Positions 22,500 to 34,000 of a stretch of DNA of 64,000 bases are shown here, piece by piece (within the stretch, counting starts at the first letter, position 1; every line of letters begins with the position of its first letter). The position numbers and the translations under genes are program-made. The stretch lies in contig LR990041.1 in the NCBI GenBank assembly GCA_905147135.1, positions 19,033,907-19,097,906 on the forward strand. The letters are read 5' to 3'. The notes beneath the pieces are model-generated. The model was not told the origin of the DNA. It saw nothing but the letters and a program-made list of their open reading frames with translations, and did not search any database. This stretch comes from Blastobasis lacticolella. Taxonomy: Eukaryota; Arthropoda; Insecta; Lepidoptera; Blastobasidae.

Positions 22500-23465
22500 G
22501 TAGCTACCTCCCGAATTATTTCCTCTGCACTGCCACATGGGGCTATTCAAAATGAATGTCTGCAGGTACCTCAAAGGCCGGCACTGCATCCGCTCTCCTT
22601 AGGTTGCAGATGTCCTGAACGACGGTGGCCACTTTCCATCAAAACTATACGCGCGACCAAAAAAAACTATAAGCGCTTTCCCAATAGAAGAATGAACCCT
22701 GGCTGGCAGATTTACCGCTAGCTGCTGGGCCGAGATCTACTGCTACAATGAAGAAGGAGAAGACTTTTTAACAATATACTAGGCAGACATTTGACCGCCA
22801 TCTCGCCTGACGGGAAGCAACGATGCTGCCGAAGGTGGTGCCTCTTCCCTGTCTAGAAACAGTGGGCTGTTAAACTGAAAAACAGTAGGATGAACTGAAT
22901 AGGTTCACTTTGGTCTTGGTACGCATTAGAACGGTCGAGCTTAAGTGGTTCGTGCTGATAGCTGGTAACCCCATTACGTAAGGGTGGAACGCCTGCTCGA
23001 CTCTTGACACCGAAGGCGGGTAGAGGTCGGCGAGATAAGTTCAAACAATTCCTCTTCACATCCCCGAAATTCAGTTTTTTTTTATGATTACCTAGGGAGC
23101 CACACGGACTGACGGTTCACCTGATGGAAAGCGGCCACTGTTGTCCAGAACAACTGCAATCTAAGGGGAGCGGATGCGGTGCCGGCCTTTGATGTACCTG
23201 TAGACATGCCTTTTGAAGAACCCCATGTTATAGTGGAAAGCCTAAAGAAGTGCAAAGCGGTAAAGAATACCGACAATTCGCAACCATCAGCCGATGTTCA
23301 AGACTCTGCAGCTTTGCGTCAATCAGCTCTGGATCACTAATTATCCTCGTAGCACGCTTCTTTATTGAATCCAAAGCAGTCAGTCGATATTTGGCAGATC
23401 AATCCCCAAAGGTGGCAGCAGTCGCGGAGATCCGAGTTAAATAACTCATCTCGTCGTCGAAAATG
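22500..23465. repeat. Patchwork of LINE 3'-tail scraps
   Basis: 22785-22860 (CAGACATTTGACCGCCATCT) is the minus-strand LINE tail also seen at 2270 and 23880. 22565-22610 and 23155-23200 carry inverted copies of a GCCGGC-CTGCATCCGCTC segment. 23090-23280 reads in part as decayed coding sequence of unknown origin. No intact gene. Confidence 0.5.
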
Positions 23466-23859
23466 ATATGTACAGAACTTAGGTAGGGGTCGATAGATGC
23501 AGAATTATTTCAACTCATTTGTGTCTCTAAAATCCTCTGATATAGCTTTAAGCTGTTAGTAATTAGGTTGGTACACTATTAAACGTGGATCAGTTTCGAT
23601 GGCTTGAGAACCTTTCTTAATTGGACAGGCTTAACTATCAGCACTAGTCCATTTGGCTTTAGAAGGAGAAAAATTTTCACCGAGAATCTTAAAATAATTC
23701 AAGTTATCCTTTTTAGTAATTAATTTTAATTGAATATCAATTTAATATTCATCATCTGTCAGACGAAAGGCGCCCACGGCTGGTATAACCCTACCCCAGA
23801 GATCTCTACAAAGGTCAGCTTATCTGCGACCTTTACGATCGCCGGTTAATCTTTTTTCT

Positions 23860-25171
23860 TTTTTTTAAATGATACAAGACAGGCATTTGACCGTCACCTC
23901 ACCTGGTGGTAAGTGAGGATGCGGCCGATGATGGAGCATGCCTGTCTAGGAACCTCACTCTAGCCTTGAAGGCATCTAGATTATATTGATCAGGGAACAC
24001 ACTCGCAGGCAACACATTCCACTCCTTAGCCGTACGCATTATAAAAGTCGAGCCAAAGCGGCTCGTGCGGATAGCTGGAAGATCCACGACATAAGGTTGA
24101 AGCGCTCGCCCGGATTGCGTCTCCCGATGGCGGAAAGGGCCCGGCGGAATGAGGTCGTGCAACTGCTTCGCACACTCTCCTAAGTGCAACCTGTAGAAGA
24201 CCGACAAACGCGCACCCCTACGCCGATGCTCGAGGCTCTGCAGCTTAGCTTTAATCAACTGCAGATCACAAAGCAGCCAGTTGGTATTTGGATTATCCAT
24301 CTCAGAGGTGGCAGCAGTACTCCATGCAAGATCGGACATGTGCTAGATATAACTGAAGCAACCGTCTTGAAGTGAAGTACCGCTTGAACTTCGAGAGGAT
24401 TCCAAGTTTTTTAGCTGCAGTCTTGGCTTTTGATTCGATGTACTGTCCAAAGTTGAGATTGGTTGATAGCTCAACACCCACGAGCTGTAGGTTGTCAGTT
24501 ATTTGCACAGATACACTCCGGAAAGTCGGAGCTAGATGGAATGGACTCCATTCAGCGGAAAACAAATACGCTTGTGTTTTGGTGGCGTTGAACGACACTA
24601 GATTAGCTTCGCCCCAATGGGACACTGCCGAAATCCAGGCGCAAAAGCCAGCAGGAATACCGTATTAGGGAAGCTTGCTTAAAAGGGCTGCGTGCCAAAC
24701 CCTTTTGAAGGCCTTGGAGATATCGAGAGATACAGCAAGGGCCTCGCCATGCTTCTCAATGGCCTCACTCCAAATATTAGTGACATACACCAGAAGGTCT
24801 TCAGTCGACCGACCACAGCGGAATCCGTACTGGTGATCGCTGAGGAGATCGTTACCTTCAATATGCGCGAGGAGTTTCTTGTTCAGTGCACGCTCCATAA
24901 TCTTACAGAGTATGGAGGTGACCGAAATAGGGCGGGCGGTAGTTGGCAGGGTCTGATAGTCGACATATGCGCTCGAGCCTCAGCCCAGGCAGAGTATGCC
25001 GCCTGCTTCAGCGCTTCAGCGCGACTGCAGTCAGCACTAAACCATGGACGAGACTTGCCGTTCATCGCTACGTCAGAAAACGGAATAAAGTATTCCATTC
25101 CCTGCCGTATAACCGCGGTAACGGCTTCAGCACAACTCGACGGAATTACTCTCGTTGTAATTTTAATCTAA
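23860..25171 (-). mobile_element. Deleted LINE with EEP-RT linker, RT and tail, minus strand
   Basis: Order on the minus strand: 25098-24883 linker (NGKSRPWFSADCSRAEALKQ), 24898-24665 RT (DLLSDHQYGFRCGRSTEDLL, then SLDISKAFKRVWH), 24625-24302 thumb (SFNATKTQAYLFS), 24339-23899 tail ([19 protein letters not shown]), then a poly-A-like end (T-run near 23856-23868). The sequence passes directly from HAALLSKLP to SHWGEANLVSFN, so the palm with the YxDD motif is deleted. Non-functional. Confidence 0.85.
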
Positions 25172-25374
25172 GTATGTAATAAAATGTAAGTGAAATCACT
25201 TGCCGGGCCTGGCGCTATTTCGTTCACGTGGTGTCCTACTCCTACGCTACCCTACCTCTACTCTTAGCGCTACCTACTTTACTCCTAATATACTTTACTC
25301 CCAAGCAACAAAAAATGTTTATAATAATCCTGGAACCATAATTTTATCAGAAGTATAACGGGATAACAGAAAGC

Positions 25375-25810
25375 TCATCGTACATCCGAATCGTAAAAGC
25401 GAGAAACGTTCTTTCGAACCTTCGCGTGGTGACCAACAGAGTCTACATAGTGGGGATGAATACCCAGCCGACGGCGAGTGGTACGATGGTGGAATTGTGC
25501 TGTAGGCACCAGATCCAAAGTTCCTCCTGTTAACTTGCTTGTTAGTATGGGATCTTCGGCAATTCGTATGGCGCGTCTCTGTACGGAGTACAGAGCAATA
25601 AGAGATCGGCAGTTTCGCCGGAACAATACTCCATATGTGGCTGCACCAGTGCCTTGTAGGTACATTAGCAGGCACAGCCCTGGGGAGAAGTATCTCTTGA
25701 ACCAGTTAGGTTCCAAGGTTTTTTCGAAGTAAGTTTGGCCTTACCTTCCAGGTGACTCTGGAACCGCACGCTATTCGATATGTCGACACCGAGGATCCCG
25801 ATACTTATAA
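25375..25810 (-). mobile_element. Second LINE fragment (RT C-terminus), minus strand
   Basis: Minus-strand translation gives IGILGVDISNSVRFQSHLEG, then (after a frameshift) ALYSVQRRAIRIAEDPILTS and SRFYDSDVR. This is the C-terminal RT segment of a related LINE. It lies immediately 5' of the LINE at 23860-25171 on the same strand but duplicates its region, so it is a separate copy. Confidence 0.75.
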
Positions 25811-26039
25811 ACATATTAAGATTATAAAGGGGTTCCATAAATCCAGAATAAAACCAATTAGGTAAACCCTGTTATAGAATTGATTTATTTCTTATGGCTC
25901 CACATTGTAAACTTCAAGTAACAATTGCAAATGGTTTTCAGTACTCTTAACATACTTTACTTATAATGCATTTGTAATAATTCTTGAAGGCAATTATAAA
26001 TATAGCTTACCAAAGCACGTATTCTCAAGGGTATTTACG

Positions 26040-26435
26040 CCTTTGCAATACTTTTACACGCTAATCTCCCAAACTACTGGACGGATTTTCATAAAAAAAT
26101 TTGTTGAGTAGCTATTAAGCCTAGGCAACATTTAGGGTATAAATGATTTTGGAAACTAGAACACCTGATATAGAACCATAATAGACCAGCTAAACTATAA
26201 GAAATATGGAAATGGCGCCGAATGGATTTTGATGAGGTTTTCACAGTTTGGTAATTTGGGGTCTAACTTACAATGTAGGCCACATTTCATCTAATTCGGT
26301 TAGTAGAACCAGAGATACAGCTTGACCTCTCCGTTGTACTAGCATACATTAGGAAGGTCAGTCAAAATGGTCGCTCGGGAAAAAGATAAACTGCCCTGAA
26401 AACGACTTCCACGCGGACAAAGTCGCGGACAAAAG
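26040..26435 (+). mobile_element. Helitron-like non-autonomous element (3' end visible)
   Basis: Contains the AAACTACTGGACGGATTTTC core and ends GACAAAGTCGCGGACAAAAG then CTAG-T: a short GC-rich hairpin a few bases before CTAG, as Helitron 3' ends require (CTRR followed by T). Related ends with CTAG/CTAT occur near 8848 and 60030. No coding capacity, and the 5' end is not defined. Confidence 0.45.
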
Positions 26436-26650
26436 CTAGTATTATACAATATAGTCCTCTGTGCTTCTGCGCCTTTCAACCAAATTGAATCACTTTGGTT
26501 GGACCGTGTAGGTAATATCGCCATAAGCAGGGAGTTCAATTTAGGTCCTGCTCTAAGACCTCGTGGTAGCCCCCAGAGTAGTGGTGTGCTTACCGGCTTT
26601 ATATTTGGATAACATGCTTTATTGAATATTTTTATAGCCTGCTATTTTTG

Positions 26651-26704
26651 ACAAGATTTTTGTTAATCACGAGCCTTTTGGCTCGTGAATAACAAAAATC
26701 TTGT
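26651..26704. repeat. 25-bp inverted repeat with TTTT loop
   Basis: The left arm ACAAGATTTTTGTTAATCAC + GAGCC and its inverted copy differ at one position and are separated by TTTT. It forms a strong hairpin in a gene-free stretch. Confidence 0.85.
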
Positions 26705-27834
26705 ATTGTAATAAGCGTTGTATTGTTAGCGATGTTAGGTGTATTAAAATTTGCCTCTAAATTAATATTTGGCTAACTTATAACATTTATATACCTACCG
26801 CGTATTTTAACGTGGGTTAACATAACGTTTCCTTAATCAATAATAATTTTATTGTATCCTTTTGGCAGTTATAAGCCTCGGTCACTCCTCGCGATTTGTA
26901 GCAGCTATATCTTGTTTTTTTATATAGATACCACAAAGGTGGCAAACAAGCTTACGGTCTGGCTGATGGCATCCACTCATCATTCATTCAACCATCATCC
27001 GTCTAGTGCGTACCAGTCAAAATGTCGTCTGTAGTGACTCGTTGACAAATAAGATAATTGATTCCGTTGGCCTGTGCTGATCTAGCCTAACAAATGCGAC
27101 GTAATAAAATAAATTTTATAACGTCGGCACTTTCTTCGACCTGTTCGATTCCGAAATTTTTTCGCAATATTCACACACAATCAACAATATAAACAAAGTA
27201 CAAACGTTACGAAGAACAACAAACTAAAAAAACTGCCAATTCCAAAAATATAACGAATTTTATGTTGGGAACCGGTTTTACTCGCGCTAATGTTGTCAAC
27301 TGACCTGTCACACGTAGCTATTTATTGCTCTTCAAATGTAGCCGCTATAAAATTGAGTATGGCGCTCGGCACATTGAAACGCAGAAAATGCAGCCACGCG
27401 CGTGGCTGCGAATTCGCATCACCGTCCGTTTCCATAGACAACTCCAGAGCTGTGTTTCCATACATAACTCCAGTGCTACAAGATTGGGCGCTTTATTCGT
27501 CATTCTGGCGAAATTTGGAAATATATGAAAATTTTTATATTGTTCTTTAAACTATCAAAATTGAAAATTTTACAATCATAACATCACAACGTTTCACACA
27601 ATTGCATTATTTTGGCGAAAATCGAAATAAATATTTTGAACACGTAAGAAGTTATGCAAATTAATTCTTAAGCCCCCCAAAACCAAAACCTGTGTACATC
27701 TGTACCAGGATCTACCGATACGAAATTCTGGGCTGGACACATAAAAAATTTCATAAAAACATAATTTCAATTAAATACAACCGAGGAACCCACAAACTTA
27801 CTTACTTTTTTTTGCAAAGGTGTGTAGGTATATA
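26705..27834. other. Intergenic stretch, no supported gene
   Basis: Overlapping open frames at 27290-27550 share no domain or splice pattern. A GC-richer segment (27300-27490) could be an old element. Confidence 0.35.
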
Positions 27835-28888
27835 CATAGGCGTAGCGAGAGGGGAGGGGGGTTCAGGGGGTTAAAACCCCCCGAAATCATTTCACACCAA
27901 CTAAGTCGCGTGATCAATCCGGTTTATAACAGCTAAAATACCCAAAATTCCGAGCTCTCTGCGCTCGCTCCTTCATTAGTTTTCCTCAAGCAGTTTAGCC
28001 AGAATTCGAAAAATTTTCGAGCTCGCTGCGCTCGCTCTTCTTATTAATATGCACACCGCTCGCGCCATGTAGGTAATCAATTCGTATTATAGGAACTACT
28101 ATACCAAATATTTAGAGCGGAGCTCGCTGCGCTCTCTCAGTAATTGCTTAATTTAAATTCTGTGTCTTTAAAGTCAAAATTAAACAAACTTCGAGCTCGC
28201 TACGCTCGCTCATATTAGGAACGTTCACACGGCCCGCGCCGTATAATCAATTGGCCAATATTACCCCCCCCCCCTACTACCCACCTACTTTATTTTTGTT
28301 TAGTATTGAAGTGTTCTAAAATTTTCATATGATGTAAACGCTTATGGATTTTTGTGATGTCAAAATAAATCATGTCTATGTCTATTCCCAAAATTCCAAG
28401 CGCATCTCGCTACACGCACTCAGTCATTAGTTGATGTTACATTTATCATGTTCACCCCGGGTGTTTAGAGCAGTTTTCCAATAGGCATCTAAAGAAATCC
28501 ATAAATGAATACAATATTATCCAATCTTCTGTAGTTAAAATTTTTTCTCTATGTATCCAATACAACGTACCCAGTGTTTATATCCTCTTTGCGAAGAACC
28601 TATTTCAAGCGATTATCAATTACCAAAATTGTAGAAGCGCCATCTATTCGTGCTTTTTGAAACCAATTGACAATAGCTACTGGAAAACTCCTTATTCGAA
28701 AAATTTCGAGCTCGCTGCGCTCGCTTACTTTTCAATTCGAGTTACTTTTCTCCTAAGTCTCTTAATATGAATTTGTTCACTTTTATTACGATTTCCCCAT
28801 ATTTTAAGAGGAAAGTGATGGTACGAATCGCAATTTATGCACATTAATCTTGAACCCCCCTCAAAACCAAAACCTGGCTACGCCCGTG
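27835..28888. mobile_element. hAT-like non-autonomous element 1 with spaced GAGCTCGCTGCGCTCGCTC motifs
   Basis: Ends CATAGGCGTAGC and GCTACGCCCGTG are inverted (CA..GGCGTAGC). The element is bordered by the 8-bp direct repeat GGTATATA (27827-27834 and 28889-28896). CA-ended inverted repeats with an 8-bp duplication indicate the hAT superfamily. Six variants of GAGCTCGCTGCGCTCGCTC are spread through it (near 27954, 28019, 28120, 28191, 28400, 28708). A smaller MITE (28467-28695) is nested inside. It has no transposase. Confidence 0.85.
28467..28695. mobile_element. Nested MITE, second copy of the AGTTTTCCA family
   Basis: Starts GAGCAGTTTTCCAATAGGCA and ends CTACTGGAAAACTCCTTA. Shares internal blocks with 8024-8706 but lacks the palindrome found there. 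Confidence 0.75.
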
Positions 28889-28896
28889 GGTATATA

Positions 28897-29658
28897 TATT
28901 GTATAGTGGTGGACTAAAACCTCGACTCTAGGTTGGTTGCCTGACTTTTGCTCTTTTCAGCTTGTATCAAATTTTTTTTATCAAAAAGTCAAATTTACAA
29001 TTATCTTAAATTACAATGTAAAATTGAGTTATTTTTCCAAAAGTCTACCGTAACAAACATAAGAATAAAATTTCGTGCTCACTGGCTGTACATTGGCGAT
29101 TGACTCGGCTTCATCGGCCACCTTAGGGGCCAGGCCCTCCTGGAAAGTAGCCCTACATACGCCAGTTCCAGTGTGAATAGCCTCTATGTTAAATTTTATA
29201 GCGGCTACAATTCGCTCAGCGATTTTGAGCTCGAGCACGGTCACATGAAGCTAATTTTCGCTGGGGAAAGTAGCAGCTACAAATCGCTGCGTGTGACCGA
29301 GGCTTTAGTTTTCTGTGGGACCTACCTATTTGTGTGGTGGACTGGTGGTCGCCAATAGCGCATCGTCATTGTAAAATATCGTTATAACTTACAGCTCTAC
29401 CTGAATCTTTATATAATTTTGTTGTAATTACAGACATACCAGACTAAACACAAATCACAAATATTCCCTGTTCGCTCACTCTACATTGATTATGAATCTT
29501 GCTATTCCGTTTTTTCGTCTATTCATATAAGCTCTAAGAAAGCCGCTGAGGTTTCTTTTGAAACATCGGTGTAAATTTTATAATTTCTTAATAACATTTA
29601 AATCAAACCAATTAAAATACGGTGTAATTTAGTGCACATTAATGTGAAAGCACAAATT
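28897..29658. other. Intergenic stretch, no supported gene
   Basis: Open frames at 29029-29358 lie on opposite strands of one segment and show no domain. No repeat boundary is clear. Confidence 0.35.
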
Positions 29659-30195
29659 ATGGAAATACACGTGGATTATCTTTTTATCGGTAAGTAATTT
29701 CATTCGTGGTCGCGGCGATCGGGAATCAATTTTAGAAATTGTGACAAAAATATGCATCGTAATAGTGTGAATTTGCAATAATTGAAATGCTGTACCTTAA
29801 AATAACATGCCATTTAAGATAGATTTAAAATTATTGGCAAATTGAGCAATATTTTGATGCTAACAGGGTCAGATTTAGTATTTATTCATTGTATAGAATT
29901 TTAATACTCAAATCTTGTAAATAGCGGTCCTCAATTTTATATGTATAAATTAGGGTTTCATACCAAAAATGTACCTAAATGACATTTTAAATGTTCTGAC
30001 ATTTTATGAAACAACTTAACGGATTAATCGCGTATTTACGTTTATTAACATTTATTTGTTTTTCTAGGTTTCCTAAAGACCAGACATGGCGATGTCTGGG
30101 TTGCAAATTGGAAGTATTGCTTTGTAAACATTTTGAAGAACAAGATAATCAGTAGATGCAAGTCCCTTCAGTCCTGGTGTATCATTATTATATAA
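29659..30195 (+). CDS. Candidate small two-exon gene (52 codons), unrecognised
   Basis: ATG at 29659 opens 31 bases that end at a consensus donor (ATCG/GTAAGT). A strong acceptor (TTTATTTGTTTTTCTAG) at 30067 starts 30068-30195 in the matching phase, ending in TAA at 30193-30195. AATAAA follows at 30208-30213. The spliced product is 52 residues with two Trp and two Cys in VWVANWKYCF and SLQSWC. I know no family. The coincidence of donor, acceptor, phase and poly(A) signal is better than most of the noise here. It could equally be a non-coding RNA with an incidental frame. It lies about 800 bases upstream of Hip on the same strand. Confidence 0.3.
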
Positions 30196-30213
30196 TTTTT
30201 TACTGAAAATAAA

Positions 30214-31030
30214 GAATATGCTGCCTGTTTAATATATTAATGTACCTATCCTTTTCATTTTTTTTTATGACTGTCCTCTAGAGGGCATCACATTCAATTT
30301 ATTGTGAAGTCACATAGGCCAGCCGTGGATAATGAAGACACTTCTGACGATTAGTAAGAAGGTACCTACTTAGTTTAGAAGTTATGAGACAACAAATAAA
30401 TATTTATACCGGTCAAAATACTTAAAACCCGCCTTCTAGCAAAAGCAAGCACTGCCGATTCACGGTATGTAGGATCGAGAGATCAAAAAGACGGTAGTAG
30501 GTATCAGGGCGTGGGTTTGATTCAATAGACACCTTACCTTTTAGTATAATGTCAATATAAATTTATAAGGACAAGTTGAAAAAATTACAGAATCATCCGG
30601 AGCGAAATATACTTACAACTCAGATTTGTTTATATTCGTTACGAGTGGAAATTCATTGCAAAATATAACATTGCAGATGAGCTGCCTTTGTGTTTTAGAG
30701 ATGTGTGACATTATTCTCTGCTTCTGTAGATAGAATTTTTTCTCTATGATTGTAATGCATAACCACCACTACCCCAGAGCCGTAAAATAATGAAAAAAAT
30801 AAGAAATGTCAAGAATTTGACAATATATTTGTGGAAGTTTGCTGAGTGAAATTTTGTTGGTTTTGTTAGTTGAATTTCAAAGTCCAGACCTTATTTCCAT
30901 TGATTTTTGTCTACTCATCTTCTAAAAGCAAGTTATCCAAATAATAATTTTTAATATTTACTAGCTATTACGTTTTGTTCAATCTTTTATAGTTTGTTGT
31001 ACTATTGCCGGCAGATTTATCTATACCAAA
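30214..31030. other. Upstream region of the Hip gene
   Basis: AT-rich, with no reading frame or repeat boundary I can support. The 5' UTR and promoter of Hip should lie in the last few hundred bases; no clear TATA box was identified. The start context is CCAAAATGA. Confidence 0.35.
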
Positions 31031-34000
31031 ATGAGCTGTCCGTTCAATGATAAACAAATTTTGGAGCTGAAGGCATTTGTGGAACTTTGCAAGTCGAAAC
31101 CTCACATCCTTCACAACCCAAAATTATCATTCTTCAAAGATTACTTGACGTCATTAGGCGTTAGTCTACCGGCGAGCCAGCCACCTGAATTCGACACCAA
31201 AAACTTCACGCCGGCAGGTGACGGGTATGTTAATCTTCGAAATATTAAAATGGCTGATCTTTTTCACCAACCAAGAAGAAGAAGAATTTCTTTATGCTGG
31301 GCTTTACACCTTCATACCTATCGTCCAATCGTAACATGTCATGCCAATCAACGCCCATACACGGCCATGCACGCATGGTCAGTTCTACTTGATCCAATTG
31401 GCAGTTTCATGCCTATGATAGGTATGAACATGACCATGATCCAGGATTTGGCAGATAAGATAATTACAGTGGAGCGACTGACCAGATTGGATTTAATATT
31501 AGTTTAGATTGTTTATACTAAAATTAAATTAACTTAAACATTTGAAATGACATGACTATACAGTCAAAGTTAAGCCCTAAAGGACCTAATAAATAATTAT
31601 TTTACCCAGCAATGAGAACAACACTGCAAAGGAAAAAGTTGAGAAGTCATCTTCTGAAGAAGAGTCGGAACCAGACTCGGATATTGAGATTGATATGGAA
31701 GGTAAAACTTATAAAATGATTGTAATATATGCACTTACAAATGATGTACACTCATGAGCAAAAATAATTAGTACATAAATGACAATATATCATTAACTAG
31801 TAAAGATTGCTTTGTGAAACAAACAGAATATTATAAGAGTTTTATTTTACAAAATAATTGGTTGTGTAAAATAAATTTAACTATTAACTTTGTTTAAATC
31901 CACTTCAATGCTCCTTTGACTCTTTATTCTCTTTGATTCTTTATGAAGTCAAAGGATAGGAGTTTATATCTATTAGGAAATATTGTCGTCTTTGTAAGTG
32001 ACTGTTGCTCAATAGCTGGCTGTAATCTGTACTATTTTATTATGTTTTTTGTAATTCATTATTTGCTGAAATTACCAATTAATTGATTTTTGGAGGACTA
32101 AAAGATTTAAATTTATTTCATTTTTCTTATATTAATAGGTGTCATTGAGGGTGACCAACTAGAAGACTCCCAGGCCATGGGAGACGATATGAAGGAAGTA
32201 ACTGACGAAGAACGTGACCAATCTGATGAAAAGAGAACTGAGGCTATGAAGGCTTTCAATGAGCAGAAGTTAGATGAAGCTATTAAGTTGTATACTGAAG
32301 CCATTCTGTTAAATCCATCCAGTGCTTTACTCTTTGCCAAGCGTGGTCAGGTGAGTGAATATTTTAATATTCCCTTTCTATCTTTGGGGCACTAGCAGCA
32401 GATGGACAGCCCACCCATATATTGTAGATAACCACGACATGCTTTGTCTTCCGTTATATTGTCATTAATCATCATCAATCCCAGCATAACTGTATTCTAT
32501 AAATAAAAATATTATTTTATTAAAATAAGTTTTTTCTTTACTTTATTCCACAGATAAAAATCTTTTGTTTGTGGAATAAAGTAAAAACAAAACTAGCTGC
32601 CTACTGGTTATATCCTTTAGAAAATATATTATAATATACTACTATCCTTGGTGTTAAGTGTGAGCATTGATGGCATTTACAATGTCATGCTGGCATCTAG
32701 AAACAGGGTGTGCTTAACAGATGGAGCTGTTCTAAAAAAATCATATTTCAGGTGTTTCTGAAACTGAACAAACCAAATGCCTGTATAAAGGATTGCACAC
32801 GCGCCCTTGAACTAAATTGTGATAGTGCTGCTGGATACAAGTTCCGCGGACGGGCTTACAGGTAAGAATATCATAATCTATTTATTAATACATTACTTTT
32901 GTTTTTTCTCTAAACATTTCATAAAAACAAAGAACTACATTAAATCAATCCTGAGTTCTGACCCCAATAATCTTTCAAAGCTTGGCATTCCTGAAATTTT
33001 ATGAAAGAAATATTGTTTCAGGCTTCTAGGCAAGTTTGAAGAGGCCTCCCATGATCTATGTGAATCTTTGAAAATTGATTACGATGATCAGACCAACGAG
33101 TGGCTAGCAGAAGTGAAGCCCAATGCTGAGAAACTACGCCAACACAAGCTGTCTCTCCAACGCAAGAAGGAGGATAAGGAGGTATGTTGTGGTTGAAATT
33201 AATAAAGGCTCCGGCGTCTCATCACCAGCGTACTTGTCACGAGAAATTCCTACATAAGTTCGGAAACAGAATAAGTATCAAATGTTCTTTGATGACGCCT
33301 AATCTGTCGTTCATTTGTAGTCATCATCATCTTGGCGTTAATATCCCGGTTATACTCTCGCGCACGACGGCCCAGGGTCCGCCTTGACCAAGATCCAGGA
33401 TATGGCAGCTAAGATATTTACTGTGGAGCGACTACCATCTGACCTCCGTGACCCTGCTACCAGGGGAACCTGACCAAATTGAATGATGATTATTTACACA
33501 TTCAGTCGCCTGAATGTGCAGGTTTCATCACAATGCTTTCCCTCACTGTAATATCAATGGTTAGAATACAACAAATGTACATAACTCAGAAAAGAGTCAT
33601 GTACTAACATGGCCGCAGCGGGTTTCGAATCCGGTACCTCTCGCTTACGAGTCGGACACCTTAATCACTCAGCTACCGACGCTCTAATGTATCTGCCTGT
33701 CTACAATGAAAATCGATGAGACGTCTTCCTGATGTAGGTATAAGCATATAAATTGAACTCTTAAATCTAAATCATTATTGTATCTTTTTATCCGTACAAA
33801 TACAAATTCTTTATTGATAACTAAGTTACACGTCAGTCTATAATGTACCTGGGTACCATAATAATAGGTATGGTATTGTACCATTTTAACATAATAAAAG
33901 TTATACATGTCATCAAATTTTATAACGTCATCAAAAGAAAATGAATAACTACATATCGTAATTAAATTGTCAAATATAACATACACAAACACGTAATTCG

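Noticed and set aside
27950..28730. CRISPR-like array from the spaced GAGCTCGCTGCGCTCGCTC motif
   Set aside because: Spacing is irregular, repeats vary, the genome is eukaryotic and the copies lie inside a transposon.
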